Shown here piece after piece: positions 42,255 through 50,792 of a stretch of 64,000 bases of DNA. A program made the translations under genes and the position numbers. The notes under the pieces are model-generated. The model searched no databases, had not been told where the DNA came from, and worked only from the letters and a program-made list of their open reading frames with translations. Position 1 is the first letter of the stretch. Each line of letters starts with the position of its first letter. Source of the DNA: CACORA01 sp044234625 (GTDB lineage Bacteria; Planctomycetota; Planctomycetia; Pirellulales; UBA1268); contig JBIIIP010000001.1 of NCBI GenBank assembly GCA_044234625.1, positions 62,001-126,000 on the forward strand. Direction: 5' to 3'.

Positions 42255-44288
42255 ATGTCTGTGATTGCCGCAGATTCGGTTTCGGTTGAACATCTCGATC
42301 AGCCTGCTGCCGAGCCGGCCGCGATAATCCCTCCGGCGACGGTGAAACTCGAGCTTGGGCTACGGCTGCAGATCATGGCCACGCTCGTGGGCGGCACGCT
42401 GCTGTTGTGCGCGTTGCTTGCCGGCTGGCTCTGGAACCAGCCGCTCTTCCCGGCGATTCCCGCGGTGATTTCCGTCATCCTCCTGGCGACGCCGCTGGTG
42501 GTGGCCGCCGCTCGCGATCTCATCGCCGGCAAAGCAGGAATGAACGCCCTGGTGGCACTGGCCGTGATCGGGGCCGTATCGAGCGGAAAGTACCAGGAGG
42601 CTGCGGCGGTCGCCTTCTTCATGATCGTTTCGTCACTCATCGAAAAACGGACAGCGGCGGGGGCAGAGGCAAGCATCGAATCCCTGATCAGGCTCGCGCC
42701 GACGAAGGCCAGCCGCCTGGTGGAGACGCCCCACGAGGGCACCCGCGAGGAACTCGTCGAGGCCACCGCGCTGCGGCCCGGCGACACGGTCCGCGTCCGG
42801 CCTGGCGACACGATCCCGGCAGACGGCGTCGTCTCCCGCGGGGCGAGCACCGTGAATCAGGCAAGCGTCACTGGGGAATCGGTTCCGGCCGAAAAAACAG
42901 CCGGCGACGAGGTTTTCGGCAGCACGATCAACCTCACCGGCGTGCTCGATATCCGCGTCACCAAGGCGGGGGCCGACACGCTGCTCGGCCGGGTGAAGGA
43001 ACTCATCCTGCAGGCCGAACGCACCAAGACGCCGATCATGCGGCTCGTCGATCAATATGCCGCGTGGTACACGCCCACGATCCTGATGCTCGTGGGGGTG
43101 GTTCTGTTTTTTGCCTTGAAGAACACGCCCGAATCGGCCTTCGATCGGGCCATCGCCATGCTCGTCGTGGCCTGCCCCAGCGCCCTGATCCTCGCCACAC
43201 CCACGGCGATGGTGGCGGCGCTGTCGGCGGCCGCGCGGCTCGGCGTGTTGATCAAGAGCGTCGCCACGCTGGAGGCCGCCCGCAACCTGACCGCCATCGT
43301 GTTCGACAAAACAGGCACCGTGACGACAGGCGTGCTCTCCGTCACGAAGCTGGCTCCGGCCGAGGGAACGGACGCAGGAGACCTGTTGAGATGGGCGGCA
43401 TCTGCCGAACAGGACAGCCGCCACCCGGTTGCCAGGGCCGTCACCGACATGGCGCGGCGGGCCCGCGTGCCGCTCGAGACGGCGGACCGTTTTGAGGAGG
43501 TGCCCGGCCGGGGCGTGATGGCGACGTTCGCTGACGGAGCCACCGTGCTCGTCGGCCGTGCCTCCTGGCTTACCGAGACCGTGCTCCCCGGCGAAGGCTT
43601 CGACGCGGATGCCCTGGAGGCGGTGCAGGTGTCGTCGGAAGCCGAGGGATTGTCGGTGCTCCACGTCGTCCGCGACGGCCGCTCCGTCGGCTGGATCGGC
43701 CTCGAGGACAACGCCCGCCCTGAAGCGGCGGGCGCCGTTGACCGCCTCAAGACGATGGGCATCTCCCGGCTGGTACTGCTCACCGGCGATCGCAAGAGCG
43801 TGGCCAAGCGGGTGGCCGGCCAGATGCATTTCGATGACTTCAAGGCCGAGGTGCTGCCGCACGAGAAACTCGAGATGGTGGACGAACTCAAGGCCACCGG
43901 GCACCACGTCGCCGTCATCGGCGATGGCGTGAACGACGCGCCGGCCCTCGCGGCGGGTGACGTCTCGATCGCCATGGGGGCCGCCGGCAGCGACGTGGCC
44001 ATCCACTCGGCAAGCATTGCCCTGCTCAACAGCAACCTCGACCGCATCCCCTTCCTCGTCGAACTCTCACGGCGCACGATCGCCGTGATCCGCCAAAATA
44101 TGCTCATCGGCGGGTTGTTCATCGTCGGCTTCATGTCGCTGGCCGGGGCCGGCTACGTGTCACCCGTCATGGCGGCGCTCCTCCATGTGGTGAGCGGCCT
44201 GGCCGTGGTGTTCAACTCGGCAAGGCTGGTGCGGTGTGGCGAGGATCTCGAGCAGGCCGAGGCGGGCCTCGCTCGGCCGCAGCCTTGA
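42255..44288 (+). CDS. P1B-type metal-transporting ATPase with CPS motif
   Basis: The protein has 677 aa from ATG 42255, with GAGGAG upstream. About eight hydrophobic helices are present. All P-type motifs are there: SVTGESVPAEK, VFDKTGTVTTGV (phosphorylated Asp), QDSRHPVARAV (HP) and VIGDGVNDAPALA. The membrane metal site reads VACPSALILATP, i.e. CPS instead of CPC, SPC or CPH. No N-terminal HMA (CxxC) domain exists, and the last helices contain HVVSGLAVVFNSARL. The metal is therefore hard to predict; a Zn/Cd/Co-type or a divergent Cu-type exporter are options. No metalloregulator is adjacent. It converges with the ABC-2 permease gene 8 bp away. Confidence 0.9.
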   Translation: MSVIAADSVSVEHLDQPAAEPAAIIPPATVKLELGLRLQIMATLVGGTLLLCALLAGWLWNQPLFPAIPAVISVILLATPLVVAAARDLIAGKAGMNALVALAVIGAVSSGKYQEAAAVAFFMIVSSLIEKRTAAGAEASIESLIRLAPTKASRLVETPHEGTREELVEATALRPGDTVRVRPGDTIPADGVVSRGASTVNQASVTGESVPAEKTAGDEVFGSTINLTGVLDIRVTKAGADTLLGRVKELILQAERTKTPIMRLVDQYAAWYTPTILMLVGVVLFFALKNTPESAFDRAIAMLVVACPSALILATPTAMVAALSAAARLGVLIKSVATLEAARNLTAIVFDKTGTVTTGVLSVTKLAPAEGTDAGDLLRWAASAEQDSRHPVARAVTDMARRARVPLETADRFEEVPGRGVMATFADGATVLVGRASWLTETVLPGEGFDADALEAVQVSSEAEGLSVLHVVRDGRSVGWIGLEDNARPEAAGAVDRLKTMGISRLVLLTGDRKSVAKRVAGQMHFDDFKAEVLPHEKLEMVDELKATGHHVAVIGDGVNDAPALAAGDVSIAMGAAGSDVAIHSASIALLNSNLDRIPFLVELSRRTIAVIRQNMLIGGLFIVGFMSLAGAGYVSPVMAALLHVVSGLAVVFNSARLVRCGEDLEQAEAGLARPQP

Positions 44289-44295
44289 TGGCGGC

Positions 44296-45261
44296 TCAGC
44301 CGACGTCGCGGGTCTGGAAGAGGATCACGGCCAGGCTCATGACCGCCCCGACAAGGCAGGCCGCATAGAGAGTCACGGCGCCGAGATAGCCGAGCGTGAT
44401 CACGCTCCCCTGAGTGAGGGCATCGGCCGGCCAGAAAAACTGCAGGTTGGGCACGACTGCCGCGAGCGGCCGCAGCCAGGCCTGGCCCGCGACCACCAGC
44501 GACAGGAAATATTCACCGACCAGCCCCACGAGGAACACGCCGATGCAGACCAGGAGCGTGGCCACCTGGCCGAGCCGCGTCGAGGCGGCGATGGCAATCG
44601 CCGTGAGCACGAGAACGGCCTCGAACACGAGCACGATGCCGATCATGAGCTGCGGGTCGAAATCCACAGCCGGACTCTGCAACCGCCAGCTACGGCTGAC
44701 GCACGACACGATTCCCCAAGCTGCCGTCGCCAGCGCCGCGCCGGAGACCGTGAACGTGGACGGAAAAGGCCAGCGGTACAGGTAATTCGTCAGCCCTGCG
44801 ATCAGGAACGTGATCAGAGCCGCGAGCAGCCCGAAGGTCACCACCGGCGGATCGAATATGTCCTCGGCCCGCACACTCGACTGCACGCGGTGGCGAACCG
44901 TGAGCAGGAACACCAGCGACAAGAGCCAGTAGGCGATCGCGATCGCGGCCGCGACGCCGATGAACTTTCCCAACACCACCTGCATCCGCGCCACCGGCTT
45001 GCTGACCACCGTGAGCACGGTCTTGTTTTCGATCTCACGGGCGAGCACGCTGGTGGCAGAGAAGGCAGCCATGAGCAGGCCCGCGAGAAACAGGGTGCTC
45101 AGCCCCAGATCGATGAGCAGCTTGTTGTCGTCCTCGAGCGTGTAGCCGGCGACATTCACGTTGAGCAACAGGGCCAGCAAGGCCCCGCAGATGAGCACGG
45201 CGTGGACCGGCTGACGGATCGATTCCAGGAAGGCATTTCGAGCGATGGTGAAAAGGGGCAT
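44296..45261 (-). CDS. ABC-2 type transporter permease (divergent, at edge of SPFH cluster)
   Basis: The protein has 321 aa from ATG 45259-45261. About seven hydrophobic helices are present. The N-terminal cytoplasmic stretch MPLFTIARNAFLESIRQPVH and the helix pair ATSVLAREIENKTVLTVVSK-PVARMQVVLGK are the hallmark of ABC-2/NosY-like permeases. The same REI...KTxxxxLSKPV motif recurs in the second permease gene of the cluster (GDIDRRHIHMTLSKPVRRWG). No ATPase is on its own strand, so it probably pairs with the ATPase encoded at 49725-50789. It diverges from the first SPFH gene across 166 bp. Confidence 0.85.
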   Translation of the reverse strand: MPLFTIARNAFLESIRQPVHAVLICGALLALLLNVNVAGYTLEDDNKLLIDLGLSTLFLAGLLMAAFSATSVLAREIENKTVLTVVSKPVARMQVVLGKFIGVAAAIAIAYWLLSLVFLLTVRHRVQSSVRAEDIFDPPVVTFGLLAALITFLIAGLTNYLYRWPFPSTFTVSGAALATAAWGIVSCVSRSWRLQSPAVDFDPQLMIGIVLVFEAVLVLTAIAIAASTRLGQVATLLVCIGVFLVGLVGEYFLSLVVAGQAWLRPLAAVVPNLQFFWPADALTQGSVITLGYLGAVTLYAACLVGAVMSLAVILFQTRDVG

Positions 45262-45381
45262 GGCAGACTTCCGAAGCGTGGCCTCGTTGTACGCCATGAA
45301 GCATGAAAAAACGATGAGCGTGCAGCCATTTGCTAGATTCCCGTGAGCAGCCATGGAACGGCGTGGGGCGGCAGCCTAGAC

Positions 45382-45402
45382 TCGTGAATGTGGGTTGTTC
45401 AC
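45382..45402. promoter_or_regulatory. Inverted repeat upstream of the SPFH operon
   Basis: CGTGAA (45382-45387) and TTCACG (45397-45402) flank a 9-nt loop, followed by CCGGTTTTTTCC. It lies about 25 bp before the first SPFH ATG, in the divergent promoter region. It could be an operator or a leader attenuator. Confidence 0.4.
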
Positions 45403-45427
45403 GCCGGTTTTTTCCTCCATTCTCGTC

Positions 45428-47482
45428 ATGAACCCGGACAGAACTGACACGAGGCGAAGGGCTGCGGAAAACGACTCGCTCGTTTTTCGCCGGGCCCAAA
45501 CCGCCGCCTTCTCCGGGCTTGCCGTCCAGGTTTTGCTGGCCGGTGCGATGGGGCTTGTGGCCCTCTGGGGCGACAGCCAGGCACTCTATGCCGCCGGCTG
45601 GCACATGCTGGGTGGTCTTCCGATCTGGATCGTGCTGGTTCTCATCTACCAGCATCACGAAAGCGAGCGCGTGCAGCGGCTGGCGGCCGAAAAACTCACC
45701 GATACGAGCAAGAAGGCCGCCATCTTCGGGTCGTTGAGCGACGACCTCGACGCCGCCCGGGAACGATTGGACCGTCTCTATCGTTACGGACTCCCGATCG
45801 TGAGCGCCACCGTGGCGGTGTATCTGCTGGCTGCCGGGGCCGCCCTGCTTTACGTCCGTATCAAGGCCTTTGCCGATGTGGATTCGACCGCCACGAATCT
45901 TGCCACGGCATGCGACCCGGTAGGCCTGATGTTCGTCACGGCGGGTATTGCCTTCACCGCCTTTGTGACGGCCCGCTGGATCAGCGGGTATGCGCGCCAA
46001 CGCGCATGGCAGTTACTACGCGGCGGTGCCAGCTACCTGATGAGCTGCTTCGTCGTGGCGTTGTTGCTTTTCGCCGGGGCGGCGATCGTTGCTGCCGGCG
46101 GTGATGCGCGGGTCTTCGGCTGGCTCGCCACAGCGATCCCGGCCGTGATGATTCTCGTTGGCCTTGAGATCCTGCTTACGTCGTTGCTCGAGTCCTATCG
46201 CCCGCGGATTCCGGGTGAAATACCCCGTCCCGCCTTCGACAGCCGGGTGCTCGGGCTGCTCACGGCCCCGGAGTCGCTCGGGCGGGTGGTCGCTGAAACG
46301 ATCAGCTACCAGTTCGGTGTGGAAGTGTCCCGGAGCTGGCTGTATCAGCTCCTCGGTCGCGCCGTCACGCCACTGACGCTGCTCGGGGCCGGCGTCCTCC
46401 TCGCCCTCAGCTGCTTCGTCTTGGTGGGGCCTGATGAACGCGGCCTCGTGCTGCGCTTCGGTGGCATCTTCGGCGATCCCCTCCCCCCCGGCCTCCACCT
46501 GAAATGGCCGTGGCCCCTGGAAACGGCCGAATTGCATCCCGTCGGCCAAGTCCAAGAGGTGCTCGTTTCCAGCGACCTTACCGGGCGATCGCCCGATTCC
46601 CCTGCCATCCTGTGGACGAGCGACAGCGACAGTGATGAGGCAATCGGCCAAGAGGATTTCGTGACGGCCCCAACCGCCGCCAGTGAAGGCACGGGCGTGG
46701 CCTTGGTTGCTGCCGACGTCATCGTTCAGTACGCGGTCGGGGACATCAGCGACTATGCGAGCGGCGGGTCAGATCCCCGGCTCCTGCTCAAACTGGTTTC
46801 CCAGCGGGAAGTTTCCCAGTATTTCGCCGCCCATGACATCGACACCCTGCTCGCCAACCCGCGCAGCCAAGCCGGTCTGCAGATGAGACAGGCGATTCAG
46901 TCGCGGCTCGACGCCATGGGACTGGGCCTACGGATTGTCGGGGTGTCCATTACGGCACTGCATCCACCCATCGGCCGTGTGTCCCGGGCCTTTCACTACC
47001 AGATCGGTGCGGTTCAGCAGCGCGAGACGAGCATCCAACAGGCGCGCAAACAGGCTGTTGTGGAATTGGCAAAGGTGGCCGGCTCGGTCGATTTGAGCCA
47101 GCGGATCGATGCAGCCATCCGACGGCTCGACGCCCAGCGCACGGCTGGACAGGCGCGAGAGGCCGCCGCCACGGAGACGGAGATCGACCAGCTGCTCGCC
47201 AGCGCGCGAGGCGAGGCGGCTGAACTGGTGCATCAGGCCCGTGCTTATCGCTGGCAACGGGCCGTGGGTGAAACGGCCAGTGGTGAACGTTTCTCCGGCG
47301 AACTGCTCGCCTATGAGGCTGCACCGCTGTACTACCGCACCCGTCGCTTTCTCGACGTCTTGGCGGAAGGACTTACCGGCCGCCGAAAATTCGTCATCAC
47401 GGAAGACGCCGGCGACGCACCGGTGTTTCGCATGGATTTCAGCGACCCCACTTCGGCGATCGATACGCTACTCGCCGAATGA
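45428..47482 (+). CDS. SPFH/band-7 protein with N-terminal multi-TM domain (HflK-like)
   Basis: The protein has 684 aa from ATG 45428. Residues about 25-300 hold six hydrophobic segments (for example VQVLLAGAMGLVALWG, LPIVSATVAVYLLAAGAALL and MSCFVVALLLFAGAAIVAAG). A seventh TM (TPLTLLGAGVLLALSCFVLV) is directly followed by the SPFH start GPDERGLVLRFGGIFG-DPLPPGLHLKWPWP, which is close to HflK. The SPFH body contains DVIVQYAVGDISDY. A long C-terminal helical region (about 520-640) is typical of HflK/C coiled coils, and it ends with a non-helical tail. Canonical HflK has a single TM, so the large membrane domain is an added part. The gene leads a run of three SPFH genes joined to an ABC transporter. 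No ftsH is nearby. Confidence 0.85.
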   Translation: MNPDRTDTRRRAAENDSLVFRRAQTAAFSGLAVQVLLAGAMGLVALWGDSQALYAAGWHMLGGLPIWIVLVLIYQHHESERVQRLAAEKLTDTSKKAAIFGSLSDDLDAARERLDRLYRYGLPIVSATVAVYLLAAGAALLYVRIKAFADVDSTATNLATACDPVGLMFVTAGIAFTAFVTARWISGYARQRAWQLLRGGASYLMSCFVVALLLFAGAAIVAAGGDARVFGWLATAIPAVMILVGLEILLTSLLESYRPRIPGEIPRPAFDSRVLGLLTAPESLGRVVAETISYQFGVEVSRSWLYQLLGRAVTPLTLLGAGVLLALSCFVLVGPDERGLVLRFGGIFGDPLPPGLHLKWPWPLETAELHPVGQVQEVLVSSDLTGRSPDSPAILWTSDSDSDEAIGQEDFVTAPTAASEGTGVALVAADVIVQYAVGDISDYASGGSDPRLLLKLVSQREVSQYFAAHDIDTLLANPRSQAGLQMRQAIQSRLDAMGLGLRIVGVSITALHPPIGRVSRAFHYQIGAVQQRETSIQQARKQAVVELAKVAGSVDLSQRIDAAIRRLDAQRTAGQAREAAATETEIDQLLASARGEAAELVHQARAYRWQRAVGETASGERFSGELLAYEAAPLYYRTRRFLDVLAEGLTGRRKFVITEDAGDAPVFRMDFSDPTSAIDTLLAE

Positions 47483-47522
47483 CACACGCCGTCTTCGCGG
47501 CGGCCCCCCAGAGACCCAAACC

Positions 47523-48449
47523 ATGAAAAATTCATTCATCGTCCTGATGGGAGTGGTCCTCGTCGGACTGCTTCTCTCCCACATGTTTTTCTACCAGGTC
47601 CGTTATGACCAGGTGGCCGTGCGGACGACTTTCGACAAGGCGGACGAGTCGAGTGTGCAGGAAACCCCCGGCCTGAAGTGGCGGTGGCCGTGGCCGATCA
47701 ACAAGGTGGCCCTCTACTCGAAGCGGTTGCAGGTGCTCGAGGACAAGATCGAGGAGTTGCAAACGGCCGACGGCAAGAGCGTGATCGTACGGACGTATCT
47801 GACGTGGCGGATCGCCGACCCGCTCGCGTTCTACGTCACGCTCAAGGATCCTGCCGAGGCGGCCCGGCAGCTGTCATCGCGGCTGCGCGAGATCCGCAGC
47901 CTCATCAGCAGTTACCGTTTTGACGAGTTGGTCAACACCGACAAAGCGAAGATCAAGCTGGCGGCCATCGAGGAGGAGGCGGCCCGGTCGCTCGACGCAG
48001 CGCTTTCGCAGGCGGACTACGGCATCCGCGTGGAAAGCGTCGGCATCCATAAGATCATCTTGCCCGAGGCGACGACGGAGAAAGTATTCGAAACGATGAT
48101 CGCCTCCCGGGAGCGGCTCGCCGAAAACGCCCTCCAGGAAGGACAGGCGCAGGCTTCCGCCATCCGCAGCGAAGCCGCCAGCGCCCGCGAGCGCATCCTT
48201 GCCTTCGCCGAACGCCGGGCTCAAGCCATCCGCTCACAGGGCGATCGGGAAGCGGCCGTGCAGTACGGAGCGTTCGCCAAGAACGAAGAATTCGCGATCT
48301 TCCTCCGCAAGATCGACGCCCTGCGAAAAATGCTCGATCACAACACGACATTCGTCCTCTCGGCCGATAGCCTCGGAATCTTGGATTGGTTCACCAAGGA
48401 CCCGGCGGCGGCCCGGCAGCCGCGCAAGCCCGCCGCCGCGACGCCCTGA
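47523..48449 (+). CDS. SPFH/band-7 protein, HflC-like
   Basis: The protein has 308 aa. One N-terminal TM (IVLMGVVLVGLLLSHMFFY) is followed by the SPFH domain: VRYDQVAVRTTFDKADE, TPGLKWRWPWPINKVALYSK, DGKSVIVRTYLTWRIADPLA and ARQLSSRLREIRSLISSYRF. An Ala/Glu-rich coiled coil (about 190-270) follows, as in HflC. The length matches HflC (about 330 aa). It begins 40 bp after the first SPFH gene and ends 16 bp before the third, so it is cotranscribed. HflK and HflC normally form a cage around FtsH; here the partners are ABC transporter genes. Confidence 0.88.
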   Translation: MKNSFIVLMGVVLVGLLLSHMFFYQVRYDQVAVRTTFDKADESSVQETPGLKWRWPWPINKVALYSKRLQVLEDKIEELQTADGKSVIVRTYLTWRIADPLAFYVTLKDPAEAARQLSSRLREIRSLISSYRFDELVNTDKAKIKLAAIEEEAARSLDAALSQADYGIRVESVGIHKIILPEATTEKVFETMIASRERLAENALQEGQAQASAIRSEAASARERILAFAERRAQAIRSQGDREAAVQYGAFAKNEEFAIFLRKIDALRKMLDHNTTFVLSADSLGILDWFTKDPAAARQPRKPAAATP

Positions 48450-48465
48450 TCCGACGGACCCAATC

Positions 48466-49728
48466 ATGCAACCATCCGATCGACAGCCGCCCGATTCAGC
48501 GTTAGCCCTTGACCCGGCCCAGCAGTCCCTCGCCGAGGCTTTGAGGGTGGGGTTTGGGATCCTCAAGCTGGCGATGGTCGCGCTCCTGGTCGCTTACGCG
48601 GCCAGCGGCATCTTCTCCGTGGGCTCCAACGAGGTCGCCCTCCGCTTGCGATTCGGCGACTACGTGGGTGGCCCCGGGAATCGCGTCCTCGAACGGGGAA
48701 CGTATTTCGCGGCGCCGTTTCCGTTCGAACAGGTCGTCAAGGTCGACACGCGACCAGCCACGCTCGTGCTGGACGACGAGTTCTGGTTCGAAACGAGCAA
48801 GGAGGAAAGTGGCCTTTCCAGAACCCAACTCCAAGGCCGCAAGGGTCTACCCCTCCATCCACTCCGGGATGGCTCCCTGATCACGGGAGATTCCAACATC
48901 GCCCATGCCAAGTGGACGCTCACCTGGCGGGTCATCGACCCCGTTGCGTTTCTCACCAATGTCGGCACGAAACCCTTGGCAACCGACATCGTCCGGCTCG
49001 TCGCCCAGCAGGGCATCGTCCAGGCCGTGGCCCAATTGGGGGCGGAGGACTTTCTCCGCGGCATCGTGAACCGTGATCTTGCCGTCGGGATCATGCAACA
49101 GCGGCTCGACGAAATGCGGACGGGTCTGGTCGTCGATCAGTTGACGCTCGACAAAGTATCCGCGCCGATGGCGGTCGCCCGCAGTTTCGATGCCGTGACG
49201 AGTGCCGAAAGCGATCGTGCCGGCAGGATCGTTGCCGCGGAACAAGAGCGGGCCAGGATTCTTGGGGAAACGGCCGGGGAGGCCACCCCGAAACTTCTCG
49301 TGATCCTGTCGCAATACGAACAGGCAACGGAACGAGGCGATGCCGCGGCCGCAAGCGCGATCTGGGAGACGCTCGACGCTGCGTTCTCCAATCTGGGCGT
49401 CGGCGACACGCCGATCGGTGGTGAAGTGGCCCGGATTGTCAACTCGGCGAAAACCTACCGCACGCAGGTGGTGGAGCGCGTGGCGACGGAGGCCCAGGCC
49501 TTCCAGCAACTCCTCCCGCAATACGAGCGAAATCCGCGGCTGGTGATGGCAAAACTGTGGGAGGATGCCCGGGAAACCATCCTCACCGGCGATGTGGAAA
49601 CCTTCTACACCGTGCCCGGCCAACTCGAATTGCAGCTCAACCGCGATCCTGAACTTCAGAAGGAACGTCAGCGAGAACAGCTGAAGGCCCGGAAGAAGTC
49701 CCAGCGGGAAGCCAATTCCAACCGATGA
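48466..49728 (+). CDS. SPFH/band-7 protein, HflK-like with extended C-terminus
   Basis: The protein has 420 aa from ATG 48466. One TM (LKLAMVALLVAYAASGIFSV) is followed by GSNEVALRLRFGDYVGGPGN, GTYFAAPFPFEQVVKVDTRP and the HflK-like LITGDSNIAHAKWTLTWRVI. The helical segment (RAGRIVAAEQERARILGETA) is shorter than in HflK. It is followed by a helical C-terminal domain (about 290-400) not seen in HflC and ending in a Lys/Arg/Gln-rich tail. The stop overlaps the ABC ATPase start by 4 bp (ATGA), so the third SPFH protein and the ATPase should be made in coupled amounts. Confidence 0.86.
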   Translation: MQPSDRQPPDSALALDPAQQSLAEALRVGFGILKLAMVALLVAYAASGIFSVGSNEVALRLRFGDYVGGPGNRVLERGTYFAAPFPFEQVVKVDTRPATLVLDDEFWFETSKEESGLSRTQLQGRKGLPLHPLRDGSLITGDSNIAHAKWTLTWRVIDPVAFLTNVGTKPLATDIVRLVAQQGIVQAVAQLGAEDFLRGIVNRDLAVGIMQQRLDEMRTGLVVDQLTLDKVSAPMAVARSFDAVTSAESDRAGRIVAAEQERARILGETAGEATPKLLVILSQYEQATERGDAAAASAIWETLDAAFSNLGVGDTPIGGEVARIVNSAKTYRTQVVERVATEAQAFQQLLPQYERNPRLVMAKLWEDARETILTGDVETFYTVPGQLELQLNRDPELQKERQREQLKARKKSQREANSNR

Positions 49729-50789
49729 AACAACCCTTTCAAGGACGACCAGACGTGGCGACCGAGGACCACCGGGAGGAAGCGGTCATCGACATCGCAT
49801 GTGCCGGCGTGACCAAGGTCTTCCGCGACTTCTGGATGCGTCCGCGGGTGCATGCGGTCACGGACCTTGATCTGGAGGTTCACCGCGGCCAGATCTATGG
49901 CCTCCTCGGCCCCAACGGTTCCGGCAAAAGCACAACTATCAAGATGCTCCTCGGGCTGTTGCAGCCTTCGAGCGGCCGCATCGCCGTGCTGGGTAAACGC
50001 CCGAAAGACGTCGATGTCAAGCAACACATTGGCTATCTCCCCGAGGAATCCTACCTCTATCGCTTCCTGACGGGCCGCGAAACGCTCGAGTACTACGGGC
50101 GGCTCTTTCGCCTCGAGCGCAAGGCCCGGCAGGAGAGAATCGACATGCTGCTCGACATGGTCGGGCTGGATGCCGTTCAGGACCGCCCGGTAGGCGAGTA
50201 TTCCAAGGGCATGCAACGACGGATCGGCCTGGCGCAGAGTTTGATCAACGATCCTCAGCTGCTGATTCTTGACGAGCCCACGAGCGGCATGGACCCGGTG
50301 GGCGCGCGACAGATCAAGGACCTCATCGCGATGTTGGCGAAGCGGGGCAAGACCGTCTTGCTGTGCTCGCATCTGCTTGCCGACGTCGAGGATCTCTGCG
50401 ACCGCGTGGCGATCATGTACGGCGGCCAGGTTCGCGCGGAGGGGACATGTGGCCAACTGCTCGAGGAGGAGCATGCGACACTCCTGGAGACCAGTGAAAT
50501 GCCGGAGACGGTGCTCGCGGAGGTGCGGGCTGTCCTCGAGCGACACGCCTTGGTGATGAAGCATGTGCAGCGGCCGCGACGCAAGTTGGAAACACTCTTC
50601 ATGGAGATCGTCGAACAGGCCAGGGCGGAAGGTATGCAGACGTCCGGGGCAAGGAGCGGCGGGGCGATGGCCGAGTTTCTCACCACCGAGGAGCGGTCTA
50701 CCGTTGACGACGCCGGAGTGGACGAGCGGCTCCTTGACCGTCTCGTCCATGAACGGCAGCCCGCGACACCTGCAGCGCAGGAGCGGTGA
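49725..50789 (+). CDS. ABC transporter ATP-binding protein
   Basis: The protein has 354 aa. Walker A is LLGPNGSGKSTTIKMLLGLL, the Q-loop is in HIGYLPEESYLYR, the signature is YSKGMQRRIGLAQSL, Walker B with catalytic Glu is LLILDEPTSGMDP, and the switch His is in VLLCSHLLADVED. All are intact, so it should hydrolyse ATP. The C-terminal extension (about 235-354) is acidic and helical and is not part of the NBD; it could contact the SPFH or permease partners. It is an ABC-A/NatA-like export-type ATPase. The permease gene follows after 3 bp. Confidence 0.93.
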   Translation: MKQPFQGRPDVATEDHREEAVIDIACAGVTKVFRDFWMRPRVHAVTDLDLEVHRGQIYGLLGPNGSGKSTTIKMLLGLLQPSSGRIAVLGKRPKDVDVKQHIGYLPEESYLYRFLTGRETLEYYGRLFRLERKARQERIDMLLDMVGLDAVQDRPVGEYSKGMQRRIGLAQSLINDPQLLILDEPTSGMDPVGARQIKDLIAMLAKRGKTVLLCSHLLADVEDLCDRVAIMYGGQVRAEGTCGQLLEEEHATLLETSEMPETVLAEVRAVLERHALVMKHVQRPRRKLETLFMEIVEQARAEGMQTSGARSGGAMAEFLTTEERSTVDDAGVDERLLDRLVHERQPATPAAQER

Positions 50790-50792
50790 CTC

